A stretch of 64,000 nt of DNA from Candidatus Gastranaerophilales bacterium (GCA_910586855.1 CAJUJH010000001.1:434001-498000), one strand, 5' to 3'; counted from the first letter of the stretch, positions 1 through 9,965 are shown. Translations and numbers: made by a program. Notes: generated by a model from the letters alone, not told the origin.

Positions 1-1462
1 GTCTAACCAGGATACTTGTATTAACCAAAAACCGCTTGTTAGAGCCGGTCAAAAGGTTAAAGCAGGGGATGTTATAGCAGACGGCGCTTCAACCCATATG
101 GGCGAATTATCATTGGGTAAAAACGTACTTGTTGCTTATATGCCTTGGGAAGGTTATAACTACGAGGATGCTATCCTGATTAATGAAAGACTTGTTTATG
201 ATGATGTATTTACATCAGTTCACATTGAAAAATTAGAAATAGATGCCCGTCAGACAAAACTTGGACCTGAAGAAATCACAAGAGAGGTGCCAAACGTTTC
301 AGAAGATGCTATCCGTCATCTTGATGAAAGAGGTATTGTTAGAATCGGTGCAAGAGTATATGCTGACGATATTCTGGTTGGTAAGATTACACCAAAAGGT
401 GAATCTGAACATCCGCCTGAAGAAAAGCTTTTAAGAGCAATCTTTGCTGAAAAAGCAAGAGATGTTAAAGATAATTCTCTTCGCGTTCCACATGGTGAAG
501 GCGGAAGAGTAGTCGATGTTAAAGTGTTTGACCGTGAAAAAGGAGATGAACTTCCGCCGGGTGCAAACACTGTAATTAGAGTATATATAGCTCAAAAGAG
601 AAAAATATCAGTAGGTGATAAACTTTCAGGTCGTCACGGTAACAAAGGTATTGTATCCAGAATCCTTCCAAAAGAAGATATGCCGTTCCTTCCTGATGGT
701 ACACCAATTGATATCGTATTGAACCCTCTTGGTGTTCCATCCCGTATGAACGTTGGTCAAACTTATGAATGTTTATTAGGTTTGGCAGCATATCTCACAG
801 GAAACCATTATATGGCTCCTCCGTTTGATGAAATGTACGGTGCAGCACAATCAGAGGTTGCAACACGTGAAGAATTAGTTAAAGGTATTAAAGAATCAGG
901 ATGCGACTGGGTTCGAGATGACGGTAAAGTAACACTTTACGACGGTAGAACTGGTGAACCGTTTGATGAACCTGTTGCGGTTGGTTTATCTTATATCCTG
1001 AAACTTGTCCACCTTGTTGATGATAAAATCCACGCAAGAAGTACAGGTCCTTATTCACTTGTTACCCAGCAGCCTTTAGGCGGTAAAGCCCAATTCGGCG
1101 GTCAAAGGTTCGGGGAAATGGAAGTTTGGGCACTTGAAGCTTATGGTGCTGCTTACACTCTTCAAGAAATGTTAACAATTAAATCAGATGACGTTAACGG
1201 AAGAAGCAGAGCGTATGAAGCTATTGTTAAGGGTGATAACATCCCAAGACCTGGTATTCCTGAATCATTTAAGGTATTGGTTCGTGAATTGCAAAGTATC
1301 GGTCTTGATATAGCAGTAGCGAAAAAAGGCGGTGAAGAAGTTGATTTAATGTCTGATACGGATGACCTTAGAAAGTCTGCTCCAAAGAGAGTTTTATCAG
1401 ATATGGATTCAGAATTATTGAATATCAATTTCTTTGAAACACCAACAAGCTTTAAAGACTAA
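1..1462 (+). CDS. rpoB: RNA polymerase beta subunit, 3' part
   Basis: This is the C-terminal part of the beta subunit of RNA polymerase, which forms the catalytic cleft with beta-prime. The reading frame is open from base 2, so the gene starts outside the window; about 486 residues remain. Visible family motifs include GYNYEDAILINERL, the lysine- and glycine-rich KISVGDKLSGRHGNKG stretch, NPLGVPSRMNVGQ, and GGKAQFGGQRFGEMEVWALE near the C terminus, all typical of the conserved beta regions that carry active-site lysines and bind gamma/beta-prime. The stop is followed 39 bases later by rpoC1 in the same direction, the usual rpoB-rpoC order. I see no internal terminator between them, so cotranscription is likely. 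Confidence 0.98.
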   Translation, partial: SNQDTCINQKPLVRAGQKVKAGDVIADGASTHMGELSLGKNVLVAYMPWEGYNYEDAILINERLVYDDVFTSVHIEKLEIDARQTKLGPEEITREVPNVSEDAIRHLDERGIVRIGARVYADDILVGKITPKGESEHPPEEKLLRAIFAEKARDVKDNSLRVPHGEGGRVVDVKVFDREKGDELPPGANTVIRVYIAQKRKISVGDKLSGRHGNKGIVSRILPKEDMPFLPDGTPIDIVLNPLGVPSRMNVGQTYECLLGLAAYLTGNHYMAPPFDEMYGAAQSEVATREELVKGIKESGCDWVRDDGKVTLYDGRTGEPFDEPVAVGLSYILKLVHLVDDKIHARSTGPYSLVTQQPLGGKAQFGGQRFGEMEVWALEAYGAAYTLQEMLTIKSDDVNGRSRAYEAIVKGDNIPRPGIPESFKVLVRELQSIGLDIAVAKKGGEEVDLMSDTDDLRKSAPKRVLSDMDSELLNINFFETPTSFKD

Positions 1463-1501
1463 TATAATAAATAAATTTAAGAATTAAGGAGACAGAACAA
1501 A

Positions 1502-3214
1502 GTGTCAACAAGCATAGATTATTTTGATTATATACGAATTTCAATAGCATCAAGCGAGAGAGTTCTAAAATGGTCATACGGTGAAGTTACAAAGCCTGAA
1601 ACCATTAACTATAGAACCTTGAAACCTGAACGTGACGGTCTTTTCTGTGAAAGAATTTTTGGACCATCAAAAGACTGGGAATGCTATTGCGGTAAATATA
1701 AAAGAGTACGCCATAAAGGCATTATCTGTGAACGCTGCGGAGTTGAAGTTACAGATTCAAAAGTTCGCCGTCACAGATTAGGTCATATTAAACTTGCAGC
1801 ACCTGTGAGCCACATCTGGTTCTTAAAGGGCATTCCAAGCTATCTTGGCTTGCTTCTTGATATGACCCTTAAAGACTTAGAACAAATTATTTACTTTAAT
1901 AACTACGTTGTAGTAGACCCGGGCGAAAGTCCTTTTAGAAAATTCCAATTGTTATCTGAAGAAGAATATGAAGATTATATTTTGGAAAATGAAGAAAGCG
2001 GCTTAAAAGTTGGCATTGGTGCGGAAGTTGTTAAAGAATTATTATCTGAAATTGAATTAAATAAATTAGCTGATGATATCAGGGCAGAACTTGATTCAGC
2101 AGGCGGTTCGGTTCAAAAAAGAGCAAAATTAATCAAAAGATTAAGATTGGTTGAGTCTTTAATTGAATCTGAAACAGAACCTACCTGGTTTATTATGGAT
2201 GTTCTTCCTGTAACTCCTCCAGATTTAAGACCTATGGTTCAATTAGACGGCGGACGTTTTGCGACATCAGACCTAAATGATTTATACAGACGTGTAATCA
2301 ACAGAAACAATCGTCTTGCAAGACTATTAGAGATGGGCGCTCCTGAAATTATCGTTAGAAACGAAAAGAGAATGCTTCAAGAAGCGGTTGATGCTCTTAT
2401 TGATAACGGTAGACGAGGAAGAACCGTTGTAGGTCCTAATTCAAGACCTTTAAAATCTTTATCAAACATTATTGAAGGTAAACAAGGTCGTTTCAGACAA
2501 AACCTATTAGGTAAACGTGTTGACTACTCGGGTCGTTCAGTTATCGTTGTTGGTCCGCAATTAAGCTTAAACCAATGCGGTCTTCCAAAAGAAATGGCGA
2601 TTGAATTATTTAAACCTTTTGTTGTAAACAAGCTTATTGAAAGAGGTTTGGTTCAAAATATTAAATCCGCTAAGAAGAAGATTGAAAGGTCTGAACCTAT
2701 TGTGTGGGATATCTTGGAAGAGGTAGTAGACGGGCACCCTGTATTATTAAACCGTGCCCCAACCCTTCACAGGCTTGGTATTCAGGCATTTGAACCTATC
2801 TTGGTTGAAGGAAGAGCTATTCAATTACACCCGCTTGTATGTACAGCATTCAACGCTGACTTCGACGGTGACCAAATGGCTGTTCACGTACCGCTATCAA
2901 TTGAAGCGCAGACAGAAGCCAGAATGCTTATGCTTGCTACAAACAATATCTTGGCTCCTGCAACAGGTAAACCGATTATCACGCCATCTCAGGACATGGT
3001 TCTTGGTATTTACTACTTAACAATCTTAAAAGATGAAGAAGCACCTGTTAAGGGATATTTCCACAACTTTATGGATGCAATTTCAGCTCTTGAACTTGGA
3101 AATATTAAACTTCACGATAAAATCGTCGTAAGAGATGAGGCAGGAAAAAGAATTGAAACCACAGCTGGAAGAATTGTGTTTAATGAGACCGTAAGAAAAT
3201 CAATTCTTGCATAA
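1502..3214 (+). CDS. rpoC1: RNA polymerase gamma subunit (N-terminal beta-prime)
   Basis: Encodes the N-terminal half of beta-prime as a separate 570-residue protein, the arrangement known from cyanobacteria and plastids. The start is GTG, preceded by AAGGAGA about ten bases upstream. A zinc-binding knuckle is visible at residues 61-79 (Cys61, Cys63, Cys76, Cys79), and the catalytic magnesium-binding motif NADFDGDQ lies at about 451-458. The protein ends shortly after the bridge-proximal region, and the remainder of beta-prime is supplied by rpoC2, which begins 54 bases downstream. Both halves are in separate frames with their own ribosome binding sites, so this is a true gene split and not a sequencing frameshift. 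The split is the strongest lineage marker in the window. Confidence 0.98.
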   Translation: MSTSIDYFDYIRISIASSERVLKWSYGEVTKPETINYRTLKPERDGLFCERIFGPSKDWECYCGKYKRVRHKGIICERCGVEVTDSKVRRHRLGHIKLAAPVSHIWFLKGIPSYLGLLLDMTLKDLEQIIYFNNYVVVDPGESPFRKFQLLSEEEYEDYILENEESGLKVGIGAEVVKELLSEIELNKLADDIRAELDSAGGSVQKRAKLIKRLRLVESLIESETEPTWFIMDVLPVTPPDLRPMVQLDGGRFATSDLNDLYRRVINRNNRLARLLEMGAPEIIVRNEKRMLQEAVDALIDNGRRGRTVVGPNSRPLKSLSNIIEGKQGRFRQNLLGKRVDYSGRSVIVVGPQLSLNQCGLPKEMAIELFKPFVVNKLIERGLVQNIKSAKKKIERSEPIVWDILEEVVDGHPVLLNRAPTLHRLGIQAFEPILVEGRAIQLHPLVCTAFNADFDGDQMAVHVPLSIEAQTEARMLMLATNNILAPATGKPIITPSQDMVLGIYYLTILKDEEAPVKGYFHNFMDAISALELGNIKLHDKIVVRDEAGKRIETTAGRIVFNETVRKSILA

Positions 3215-3268
3215 TAAATATTCTTTTAAAGAACTTAAAATAATTAATAAAAGAGGGAAAAATAAAAA

Positions 3269-6200
3269 ATGACAACTTTAACTCCTGAAAGTGCAAATAA
3301 AAAGAAAAAGCATGTCGAATATATAAATAAAACGGTTGATAAAAAAGGTTTAAATAAGCTTCTTGCTCAAATTTATCTTGAATGGGGCGGAGCAAAAACT
3401 GCAGAACTTGCAAACAACCTTAAAAACTTAGGTTTTAAATATGCAACCAAAGCAGGTACTACAATTTCAATCCACGACCTTTCTGTTCCATCTGTTAAAG
3501 GTAAACTTCTAAAAGAAGCCCAAGAACAGATTGAACAATCAACTTATCGCTATATGAAAGGTGAAATTACAGAGGTTGAACGTTATACAAAGGTTATTGA
3601 CACCTGGTCTGAAACCACTGCAAGACTTACAGAACAGGTTGTTGCAAATTTTGACAGATTAAACCCCGTTTATATGATGGCATTCTCCGGTGCGAGAGGT
3701 AACTTATCTCAGGTATCACAGCTTGTTGGTATGAGAGGCTTGATGGCAGATGCGCAGGGACAGATTATCGACTTGCCTATTAAATCAAACTTTAAAGAAG
3801 GCTTATCTTGTACAGAATATGTAATTTCATCATACGGTGCACGTAAAGGTCTTGTAGACACAGCCCTAAAAACAGCTGACTCAGGATACTTAACAAGACG
3901 TCTTGTTGACGTTGCGCAGGATGTAATCATTAGGGATACAGACTGCCATACCCAAAAATCAATCAAATTAACTGCAATTATGGATGGTGAAAATGCAATT
4001 GTACCTCTATTGGATAGACTTTTAGGAAGAACAATTGCTCAAGATATCCTTGATAAAGACGGAAACGTTCTGGTTGAAAAAAATACAACCATGAATCGTG
4101 ATGATATTGCAAAAATTAAAGACTTAAATTTAACAGAAGTTGATGTAAGGTCAACTCTAACCTGTGAACTTGAATACGGTATTTGCCAAAAATGTTACGG
4201 CTGGGCAATGACCACACAAAAACTTGTTGATATCGGTGAAGCAATCGGAACAATTGCAGCACAGTCAATCGGTGAACCCGGTACGCAGCTTACAATGAGA
4301 ACATTCCACACAGGCGGTGTATTCAAAGGTGCAGGCGCTATGAAACAGGTTTTAGCTCCATTTGACGGTAAAGTTTCAGGTGCAGTTAGAACAAGAGAAA
4401 TGAGAACCCGTCACGGTGATGTTGTTCAGGTTGCAATCAAAGAAGCTGATATTGAATTTAAAGGTGCTAAAGAATCTGAAAAAATTCACATCCCGGCAGG
4501 TGCTAAAGTTATGTTCGTTGACGGTGCAGAGTTTAAAAAAGGCGAAAAAATTGCTGAATTTGAACCTGTATCAAAAGGCGACGGCTCACGTTTAACAGAA
4601 AAAGCTACAAAAGATATTACATCTGATATTTCAGGCGAAGTTGTATTTGAAGATTTCGTTGCCGATGAAAAGAAAGATAGACAAGGCAATATCTCAAGAA
4701 CATCAAACAAATCAGGTATTGTTTGGGTTTTAGGCGGCGATGTTTACACTCTTCCTGCAGGTTCTAAAATTTTAGTTTCAGATGGTCAGAAAATTAAAAA
4801 AGGCGAAAAGCTGGCTGAAACTTTGATTGTATCGGAACATGGCGGTGAAGTTCGCGTTAATAATTCTCTTGAAGTTGAGGAAGTGAATTTTGAAGGCAGA
4901 AAAATTAAAAAGATTGTTGCAGGTAAGGAATTAACAATCGTTATCGCATCAATTCAACCTTCAAACGCTGTGTTTGAACAAACCAAAAAAGAGCAAATAT
5001 GGCATGTAACATCCACTGATGAAAAATATATTGTTAAATCTCCGATTGATACAACTGTTGAAAACGGTATGATTATAGCAGAGCTTATCGACGATGAGCA
5101 TAAAGTAACATCATCCGGTGAAATCAGATACAACGGTATTGAAGTTGATGAAAACCAGGTAGTTGTTCAAGGCGGTGAAGTTGTATTTATCCCTGAAGAA
5201 ATTCACCAAATTTCTAAAGATTCTAGCTTGAAACTTGTTGAATCTGGAACATATGTTGAAGCAGGAACCGAGGTTGTAAAAGATTTATATACCCATATTG
5301 ATGGTATTGTTGAAATTAAAGAATTTAACGATATTATCCATGAAGTTATAGTTCGTCCTGGTGAATTACACACTCTTGAATCAATTAATGATTTAAAGGT
5401 TGAAGAAAACGAAGTAATTAAAGCAGGCACGGTTGTTGCAGGTAAAATCAAAGCTAAGGCTGATTCAATCGTAACAATTGTTGAGAATGATACAGATGTA
5501 CTTGATGAACTTGATGATTTGGATGAAGAATTAACTGAAGATATTGTGGATGAAGATTCACTTGATAAGCAATCCGTTCAAATCTTAATCAGACCTGTTC
5601 AAAGCTTTAAAATTGAGCCTAAAGATACATCAATTGAATTTAATACAACCGATGAATCAATTGAAATTCTACCATTGACTCAATTACAATATAAAGATGG
5701 TGCTAGAGTTAGAAACCTTGATGGTGCTGTTTTAACACGTACATCTTTAGTTCTTTCTATGAGCGGATACTTAAGCCACCTGAAAGGTTTGGTTGAACTT
5801 GATAAAGATGGTAATTTGAAAATTGTTGTTCTTGAAACTTTAATTGTAAGACGTGAACAAGACGATGCTTCAAGAACATTATCATCAACCCAAACTGAAT
5901 TATTGGTTGAAAACGGTCAAATTATTGAATCAAGAACACCTGTTACAAAAACACAGGTATTATCTGTGGATAATTCAATTGCAAGTATTAAATCAACCGA
6001 TAAAGATTTAAGAAGGTTATTGTTAGTATCAGAAAAATATGAACAAAAAATGCCTATTAAATCAAAGGCTTCAGTTAAAACCGGTGAATTTATCAAGCTT
6101 GATAGCGTAATTTCAAGCTCCGGTGATACATCATCTGTTTCAGGTCAGGTAATTGAGGTTGGTAAAGATTCTGTAACAGTAAGATTGGGTCGTCCGCATC

Positions 6201-7123
6201 TTATAAGCCCGGGTACATTATTACAGGTTGAAAACGGCGCTTTGATACTTAGAGGCGATTTACTTGCGACACTTGTATTTGAAAGACAAAAAACCGGCGA
6301 CATCGTTCAAGGTTTACCTAGGGTTGAAGAACTTCTTGAGGCAAGAAAACCAAAAGATTCAGCTATTGTTGCGGAAGAAGACGGTGTAGCAGAAATTGAA
6401 ATTGAAGACGATGTTGCAAGATTATACATTGTAAATGAAAACGGCAGAACCGAAATTAAATACCCGATTGAATCAAGCGTTATCGTTATGGATAAACAAA
6501 AGATAACAAAAGGTCAGCCTTTAACTTCAGGACCTTTGAACCCGCACGATGTTATCCGTCTTCGTGGAACATTTGCAGCTCAACAGTATCTTGTAGATGA
6601 AGTTCAAAGAGTATACCGTTCACAAGGCGTTGAAATTGCCGATAAGCACGTTGAAGTTATCGTACGCCAGATGAGTAAAAAAGTTAAAGTTGTTGATTCC
6701 GGTACTACAAAACTTCTTCCAGGCGAACTTGTTGAACTTAAAGTTATTGAAAATGAAAATGCCAGAGTTGAAGCTGAAGGCGGTGAAGTTGCTACATTTG
6801 AGGCATTATTGCTTGGTATTACAAAAGCTTCATTGAATACTGAATCCTTCATTTCAGCTGCTTCATTCCAAGAAACAACAAGAATCCTGACAGAAGCTGC
6901 AGTTGAAGGTAAAAAAGACCTGTTAAGAGGATTAAAAGAAAACGTAATTATCGGTAGATTAATCCCTGCAGGTACTGGTTATCATCATTTAATTAATGCA
7001 AATGAAGAAAAAGAAAAAGAAGCTCTAAGACGTGCTCAACAGAAAAATCAGGCAAGAAAACCGTCTGCAATCTTAGAAGAGATTGAAGGAATGTTTGGTA
7101 CACCTGATTTTACAATTGAGTAA
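3269..7123 (+). CDS. rpoC2: RNA polymerase beta-prime subunit (C-terminal)
   Basis: Encodes the C-terminal half of beta-prime, 1284 residues. The start ATG follows AGAGGG. The first 350 residues hold conserved trigger-loop and zinc-site elements, including SGARGNLSQVSQLVGMRGLM, a CELEYGICQKC cysteine cluster, and SIGEPGTQLTMRTFHTGG. Between roughly residues 370 and 1000 there is a long acidic, valine-rich insertion of repeated small beta-domains, as in the cyanobacterial SI3 insertion in the trigger loop. The conserved tail resumes with DIVQGLPRVEELLEARKP and ends with PAGTGYHH near residue 1235. Length is close to that of cyanobacterial RpoC2. A clear terminator follows the stop codon, so this ends the rpoBC1C2 operon. 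Confidence 0.98.
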   Translation: MTTLTPESANKKKKHVEYINKTVDKKGLNKLLAQIYLEWGGAKTAELANNLKNLGFKYATKAGTTISIHDLSVPSVKGKLLKEAQEQIEQSTYRYMKGEITEVERYTKVIDTWSETTARLTEQVVANFDRLNPVYMMAFSGARGNLSQVSQLVGMRGLMADAQGQIIDLPIKSNFKEGLSCTEYVISSYGARKGLVDTALKTADSGYLTRRLVDVAQDVIIRDTDCHTQKSIKLTAIMDGENAIVPLLDRLLGRTIAQDILDKDGNVLVEKNTTMNRDDIAKIKDLNLTEVDVRSTLTCELEYGICQKCYGWAMTTQKLVDIGEAIGTIAAQSIGEPGTQLTMRTFHTGGVFKGAGAMKQVLAPFDGKVSGAVRTREMRTRHGDVVQVAIKEADIEFKGAKESEKIHIPAGAKVMFVDGAEFKKGEKIAEFEPVSKGDGSRLTEKATKDITSDISGEVVFEDFVADEKKDRQGNISRTSNKSGIVWVLGGDVYTLPAGSKILVSDGQKIKKGEKLAETLIVSEHGGEVRVNNSLEVEEVNFEGRKIKKIVAGKELTIVIASIQPSNAVFEQTKKEQIWHVTSTDEKYIVKSPIDTTVENGMIIAELIDDEHKVTSSGEIRYNGIEVDENQVVVQGGEVVFIPEEIHQISKDSSLKLVESGTYVEAGTEVVKDLYTHIDGIVEIKEFNDIIHEVIVRPGELHTLESINDLKVEENEVIKAGTVVAGKIKAKADSIVTIVENDTDVLDELDDLDEELTEDIVDEDSLDKQSVQILIRPVQSFKIEPKDTSIEFNTTDESIEILPLTQLQYKDGARVRNLDGAVLTRTSLVLSMSGYLSHLKGLVELDKDGNLKIVVLETLIVRREQDDASRTLSSTQTELLVENGQIIESRTPVTKTQVLSVDNSIASIKSTDKDLRRLLLVSEKYEQKMPIKSKASVKTGEFIKLDSVISSSGDTSSVSGQVIEVGKDSVTVRLGRPHLISPGTLLQVENGALILRGDLLATLVFERQKTGDIVQGLPRVEELLEARKPKDSAIVAEEDGVAEIEIEDDVARLYIVNENGRTEIKYPIESSVIVMDKQKITKGQPLTSGPLNPHDVIRLRGTFAAQQYLVDEVQRVYRSQGVEIADKHVEVIVRQMSKKVKVVDSGTTKLLPGELVELKVIENENARVEAEGGEVATFEALLLGITKASLNTESFISAASFQETTRILTEAAVEGKKDLLRGLKENVIIGRLIPAGTGYHHLINANEEKEKEALRRAQQKNQARKPSAILEEIEGMFGTPDFTIE

Positions 7124-7147
7124 AATTGCTTCAATAGTTAATATTTA

Positions 7148-7180
7148 AAATGGCTGTTGATATTATCTGCAGCCATTTTT
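7148..7180 (+). terminator. Rho-independent terminator after rpoC2
   Basis: A nine-base stem, AAATGGCTG with CAGCCATTT, encloses a 13-base loop and is followed by a T-run. It lies 25 bases after the rpoC2 stop. Confidence 0.85.
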
Positions 7181-7316
7181 ATATAAAAATAAATATTGAT
7201 TAGAAAATAGAATATGCAAGAGTTTGAGTTAAAAATTCATAAAAATTGCCTTATTGTCGGTTTTCCTTAAATTTAAACTTGGATAAAATATCTTGTATTA
7301 ATTAAAGGAAAAAACC

Positions 7317-7784
7317 ATGTTTAAAAAACTTTTTATGACTGTATTTTTGATGACAATTTTTATTGCTCCATCTTTTGCTGACGAACTTCAGGATGTACAG
7401 ACATTCTTTGATAATTATGTTAAAGCTGCAAATTCTTATTCAAAATCGGTGACAGATTTTTATCTGCCTAATGCAAAAATTATCAGAGTAGTTCAAAAAC
7501 CGGATGGAACCCTGCAAAGCGTTGATTTTCCAATGGAAAGATATAAAAAAGAACTTTCAAAAGGTCTTCGTCTTGCAAAATTAAGCCGTTATAAAAATAC
7601 ATATACAAATAAATCTTTCAAAAAACTTGATGACGGCGATTATAAAATAAGTGCGATAAGAACTCCAAACCGTGATAAAGCAGGCTTGCCTTTTTATTTT
7701 ATTGTGACAAACACAAAAGATGGCTGGAAGGTTAAAGAAGAGTCAATGCAAACTACGGTGCAAAAATTTCTTACATCAAAATAG
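7317..7784 (+). CDS. Small exported protein, NTF2-like (tentative)
   Basis: A 155-residue protein with a clear signal peptide (basic MFKK, hydrophobic core, cleavage likely after SFA near residue 21). The mature part starts with DELQDVQTFFDNYVKAANSY and continues with alternating charged strands ending in a lysine-rich tail. The pattern of an N-terminal helix followed by a curved sheet with WKVKEESM near the end suggests an NTF2-like fold, but this is inference from secondary-structure pattern only. Start ATG follows AAAGGAAAAA. It stands alone between two terminators, so it is probably monocistronic. Function unknown; a periplasmic ligand-binding or enzyme-associated role is possible. Confidence 0.75.
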   Translation: MFKKLFMTVFLMTIFIAPSFADELQDVQTFFDNYVKAANSYSKSVTDFYLPNAKIIRVVQKPDGTLQSVDFPMERYKKELSKGLRLAKLSRYKNTYTNKSFKKLDDGDYKISAIRTPNRDKAGLPFYFIVTNTKDGWKVKEESMQTTVQKFLTSK

Positions 7785-7859
7785 TTATATTATCGTGTCA
7801 TAGTATTTTATTTAGGCTTAAAGACAGATTTTAAATTTACCTCTAATAACAATAAATAA

Positions 7860-7891
7860 AAAGCGGGTATTTGAATTTCAAAACCCGCTTT
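7860..7891. terminator. Bidirectional terminator between convergent genes
   Basis: Stem AAGCGGGT with ACCCGCTT around a loop that itself can pair (TTTGAA/TTCAAA). A/T-rich tracts on both sides let it serve the exported-protein gene on the plus strand and the coiled-coil gene on the minus strand. Confidence 0.75.
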
Positions 7892-7910
7892 AACTCAATT
7901 TTGTTTAAAA

Positions 7911-8465
7911 TTATTTTTGCTGGTTATAATCTGCAGCATTTCTTAAATCGTTTAAGTATTGTTTGCCGTTCATAACCTCTTGATATAATTGATTTAAGTG
8001 CTGTTCCAGTTCATTCAATACGCGTTGAGCATAGTTTTGTGCGCCGTCTTTTATTCTTATTGATTCTTCATTAGCATTTAAGCGCACGCTTTCAGCTTCA
8101 TTAAATGCTTTCATTTTGATATCTTCACATTCTCTAACCACTTGTTCTTTGAAATTTTCTAATTTTTCTTTCATATCACGCATAATGTTTGATTCATTAA
8201 GCATTCTATGGCGCTCATTTTCAGCATCTGCAATGATTCTATCGGCTTTAATTCTGGCATCTTGCAGAATATCATCTTTCTTTCTTAAAATTACATGAGC
8301 ATCTCTTATTTCATTTGAAACAGCATCAGGAAAACCGTTAATAATCTTTGATAATTCTTTGCTTTTCACCACTACATAATGACCAGGTATAATATGCAGT
8401 CCTACTTCCCATAGTTCGTTTAATTTGTCTATTAAATCGTACATTTTTTCTTCTGACTGTGACAT
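7911..8465 (-). CDS. Coiled-coil protein, DivIVA/AtpF-like
   Basis: A 184-residue soluble protein dominated by a long helix from about residue 55 to 165, rich in Glu, Lys, Arg and Ala with heptad spacing (for example ADRIIADAENERHRMLNES). The N-terminal 50 residues contain a short conserved-looking segment, LHIIPGHYVVVKSKEL. No signal peptide or membrane segment is seen. Proteins of this shape next to coaD are often annotated as ATP synthase B-like or DivIVA-like; I cannot decide the function. The start lies 31 bases downstream of the coaD stop in the same direction, with AGGAAGGCAACTTTAATATG giving a ribosome site, so the two are probably cotranscribed. Confidence 0.8.
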   Translation of the reverse strand: MSQSEEKMYDLIDKLNELWEVGLHIIPGHYVVVKSKELSKIINGFPDAVSNEIRDAHVILRKKDDILQDARIKADRIIADAENERHRMLNESNIMRDMKEKLENFKEQVVRECEDIKMKAFNEAESVRLNANEESIRIKDGAQNYAQRVLNELEQHLNQLYQEVMNGKQYLNDLRNAADYNQQK

Positions 8466-8496
8466 ATTAAAGTTGCCTTCCTTTTTCCTTTTTTGT

Positions 8497-8997
8497 TTAT
8501 TTATTCTTTTGTAAATATTCTACCACACTTTTTGGTACAAATTTAGAAACATCTTGTCCTAAAGACGATAATTCTTTAACAATTCCTGAACTTATAAAGT
8601 TGTATTTGGGTTTTGTGATTAAAAATACCGTTCCAATCTCGGGTGCTATTGCCTGATTTGTCTGAGATAACTGCATTTCATATTCAAAATCCGAAACCGC
8701 ACGAAGCCCTCTGATTAAAAATTTCGCACCTTTTTGTCTTGCATAGTCAATCGTAAGACCATCAAATGAATCCACATCAACATTTTTAAGACCATCCATA
8801 TCATTGATTGATTGTCTTATAAGTTCAACCCTGTCTTTTGTTGGCAGGTATGATTTTTTTGAATTGTTTTTTAAAACCGCAATTATAACCCTGTCAAACA
8901 TTGAAGAAGCACGCTCTAAAATGTCCAAATGCCCCTTTGTCACAGGGTCAAAGCTTCCAGGATAAATTGCAATTTTTAAATCTTCTTCATTTTTCAT
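8497..8997 (-). CDS. coaD: Phosphopantetheine adenylyltransferase
   Basis: Transfers an adenylyl group from ATP to 4'-phosphopantetheine, the fourth step of coenzyme A synthesis, in the cytoplasm. The 166-residue length matches the family. The nucleotidyltransferase signature YPGSFDPVTKGHLDIL is at about residues 12-27, with the GH of the (H/T)xGH motif, and the second ATP-binding motif appears as FISSGIVKELSS near residue 134, in place of the more usual ISSSxVRE. RGLRAVSDFEYE, a substrate-binding segment, is intact. It heads a two-gene unit with the downstream coiled-coil gene. Confidence 0.97.
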   Translation of the reverse strand: MKNEEDLKIAIYPGSFDPVTKGHLDILERASSMFDRVIIAVLKNNSKKSYLPTKDRVELIRQSINDMDGLKNVDVDSFDGLTIDYARQKGAKFLIRGLRAVSDFEYEMQLSQTNQAIAPEIGTVFLITKPKYNFISSGIVKELSSLGQDVSKFVPKSVVEYLQKNK

Positions 8998-9148
8998 TAA
9001 CTACATTATATAATTAAAATATTTTTGCCCAAAATACATGTGGCTCTAAGAATAGCTTTTGTAAATTTTTTGTTACAATTAATTTAACAATAAGCTTGCA
9101 AAGTAAAAATAAACATATTAGTATTGCTTTAAAAAGGGATTTTTGAAT

Positions 9149-9856
9149 ATGGATATTAAAAAAATAATTAAAAAACCTGTAATAATAGCACTTGCTATAC
9201 TAATATTGCTTATCATCCTATTATGTTTTGGATTTATTGTTTCTAAATTTAAGAAAAACGAAATAAATAATTTCAATAAAAACTCCAAATCTTTAATAAT
9301 ATATGCAGCTTATCCTGATAAATCTGCCTATTATTCTTATAGTGCTTTTGAAGAAAAAATTTACGGTCCTTTTGAAATGAATAATGTTAAAAATGGTGAT
9401 TATTATATTAAAATAGGTACCCCTCAAGGCTCCGGCGGTTTTTCATCCTTCCGGCTTTTTGATAAAGATAAAAAACTTATAAAAATTGATGAAAACAATG
9501 ATAATGCCTGTGCATTTGGGAAATTCTTATATTCTAACGGCAGACTCTATATGGAAAATTCGGGCGAATTATATAGAATTAATCCTGATATTAATTTTGC
9601 CTGCTTTCCTTTGCTTGATGAAGAATATGAAAAATTATCCGTTAAAAGAATTTTTCTAGATAGTATAAAAGATGCTGATACTATTAATGTAAATAAGTAT
9701 AATTATTTTTATTTTGATAAATTTATTACCCCGAATTATTTAAACGGTGTTCACAAATCTCCTAAAAAAGGGGAAAAACTTGAATACAAAATAAACTTTA
9801 AAAGTGCTGATAACAAGTATCTCAATATTAAAATCAATATTATAAATACTTTTTAA
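9149..9856 (+). CDS. Membrane-anchored protein of unknown function
   Basis: About 235 residues. A single hydrophobic segment at about residues 10-35 follows a lysine-rich start, giving an N-in anchor with a large outside domain rich in Asn, Lys, Tyr and Phe. I chose ATG at 9149 because AAAAAGGGA sits nine bases upstream; the TTG two codons earlier would be too close. I do not recognise the outer domain. It contains GSGGFSSFRLFDKDKK and two cysteines near residues 120 and 150 that could form a disulfide. It is followed by a 220-base gap before the flagellar-type cluster and has no evident operon partner. Confidence 0.7.
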   Translation: MDIKKIIKKPVIIALAILILLIILLCFGFIVSKFKKNEINNFNKNSKSLIIYAAYPDKSAYYSYSAFEEKIYGPFEMNNVKNGDYYIKIGTPQGSGGFSSFRLFDKDKKLIKIDENNDNACAFGKFLYSNGRLYMENSGELYRINPDINFACFPLLDEEYEKLSVKRIFLDSIKDADTINVNKYNYFYFDKFITPNYLNGVHKSPKKGEKLEYKINFKSADNKYLNIKINIINTF

Positions 9857-9938
9857 TAAGTTAATTTTAAAATTTCTTAAACTTTGCATGACCTTTTTTA
9901 AAAAATCATTAATTTAGATGATATTAAAAGGTTTTGTG

Positions 9939-9965
9939 TAAAGTATTATATCTTCTTGCCGTCCA
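9939..9965 (+). promoter_or_regulatory. Possible sigma-28 (FliA-type) promoter
   Basis: TAAAGTAT, then 11 bases, then GCCGTCCA. The known FliA consensus is TAAAGTTT-N11-GCCGATAA, so the upstream box matches 7 of 8 and the downstream box keeps GCCG and the last A. It lies about 115 bases before the lytic transglycosylase that opens the flagellar-type cluster. Whether this organism has FliA cannot be judged from the window. Confidence 0.4.
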
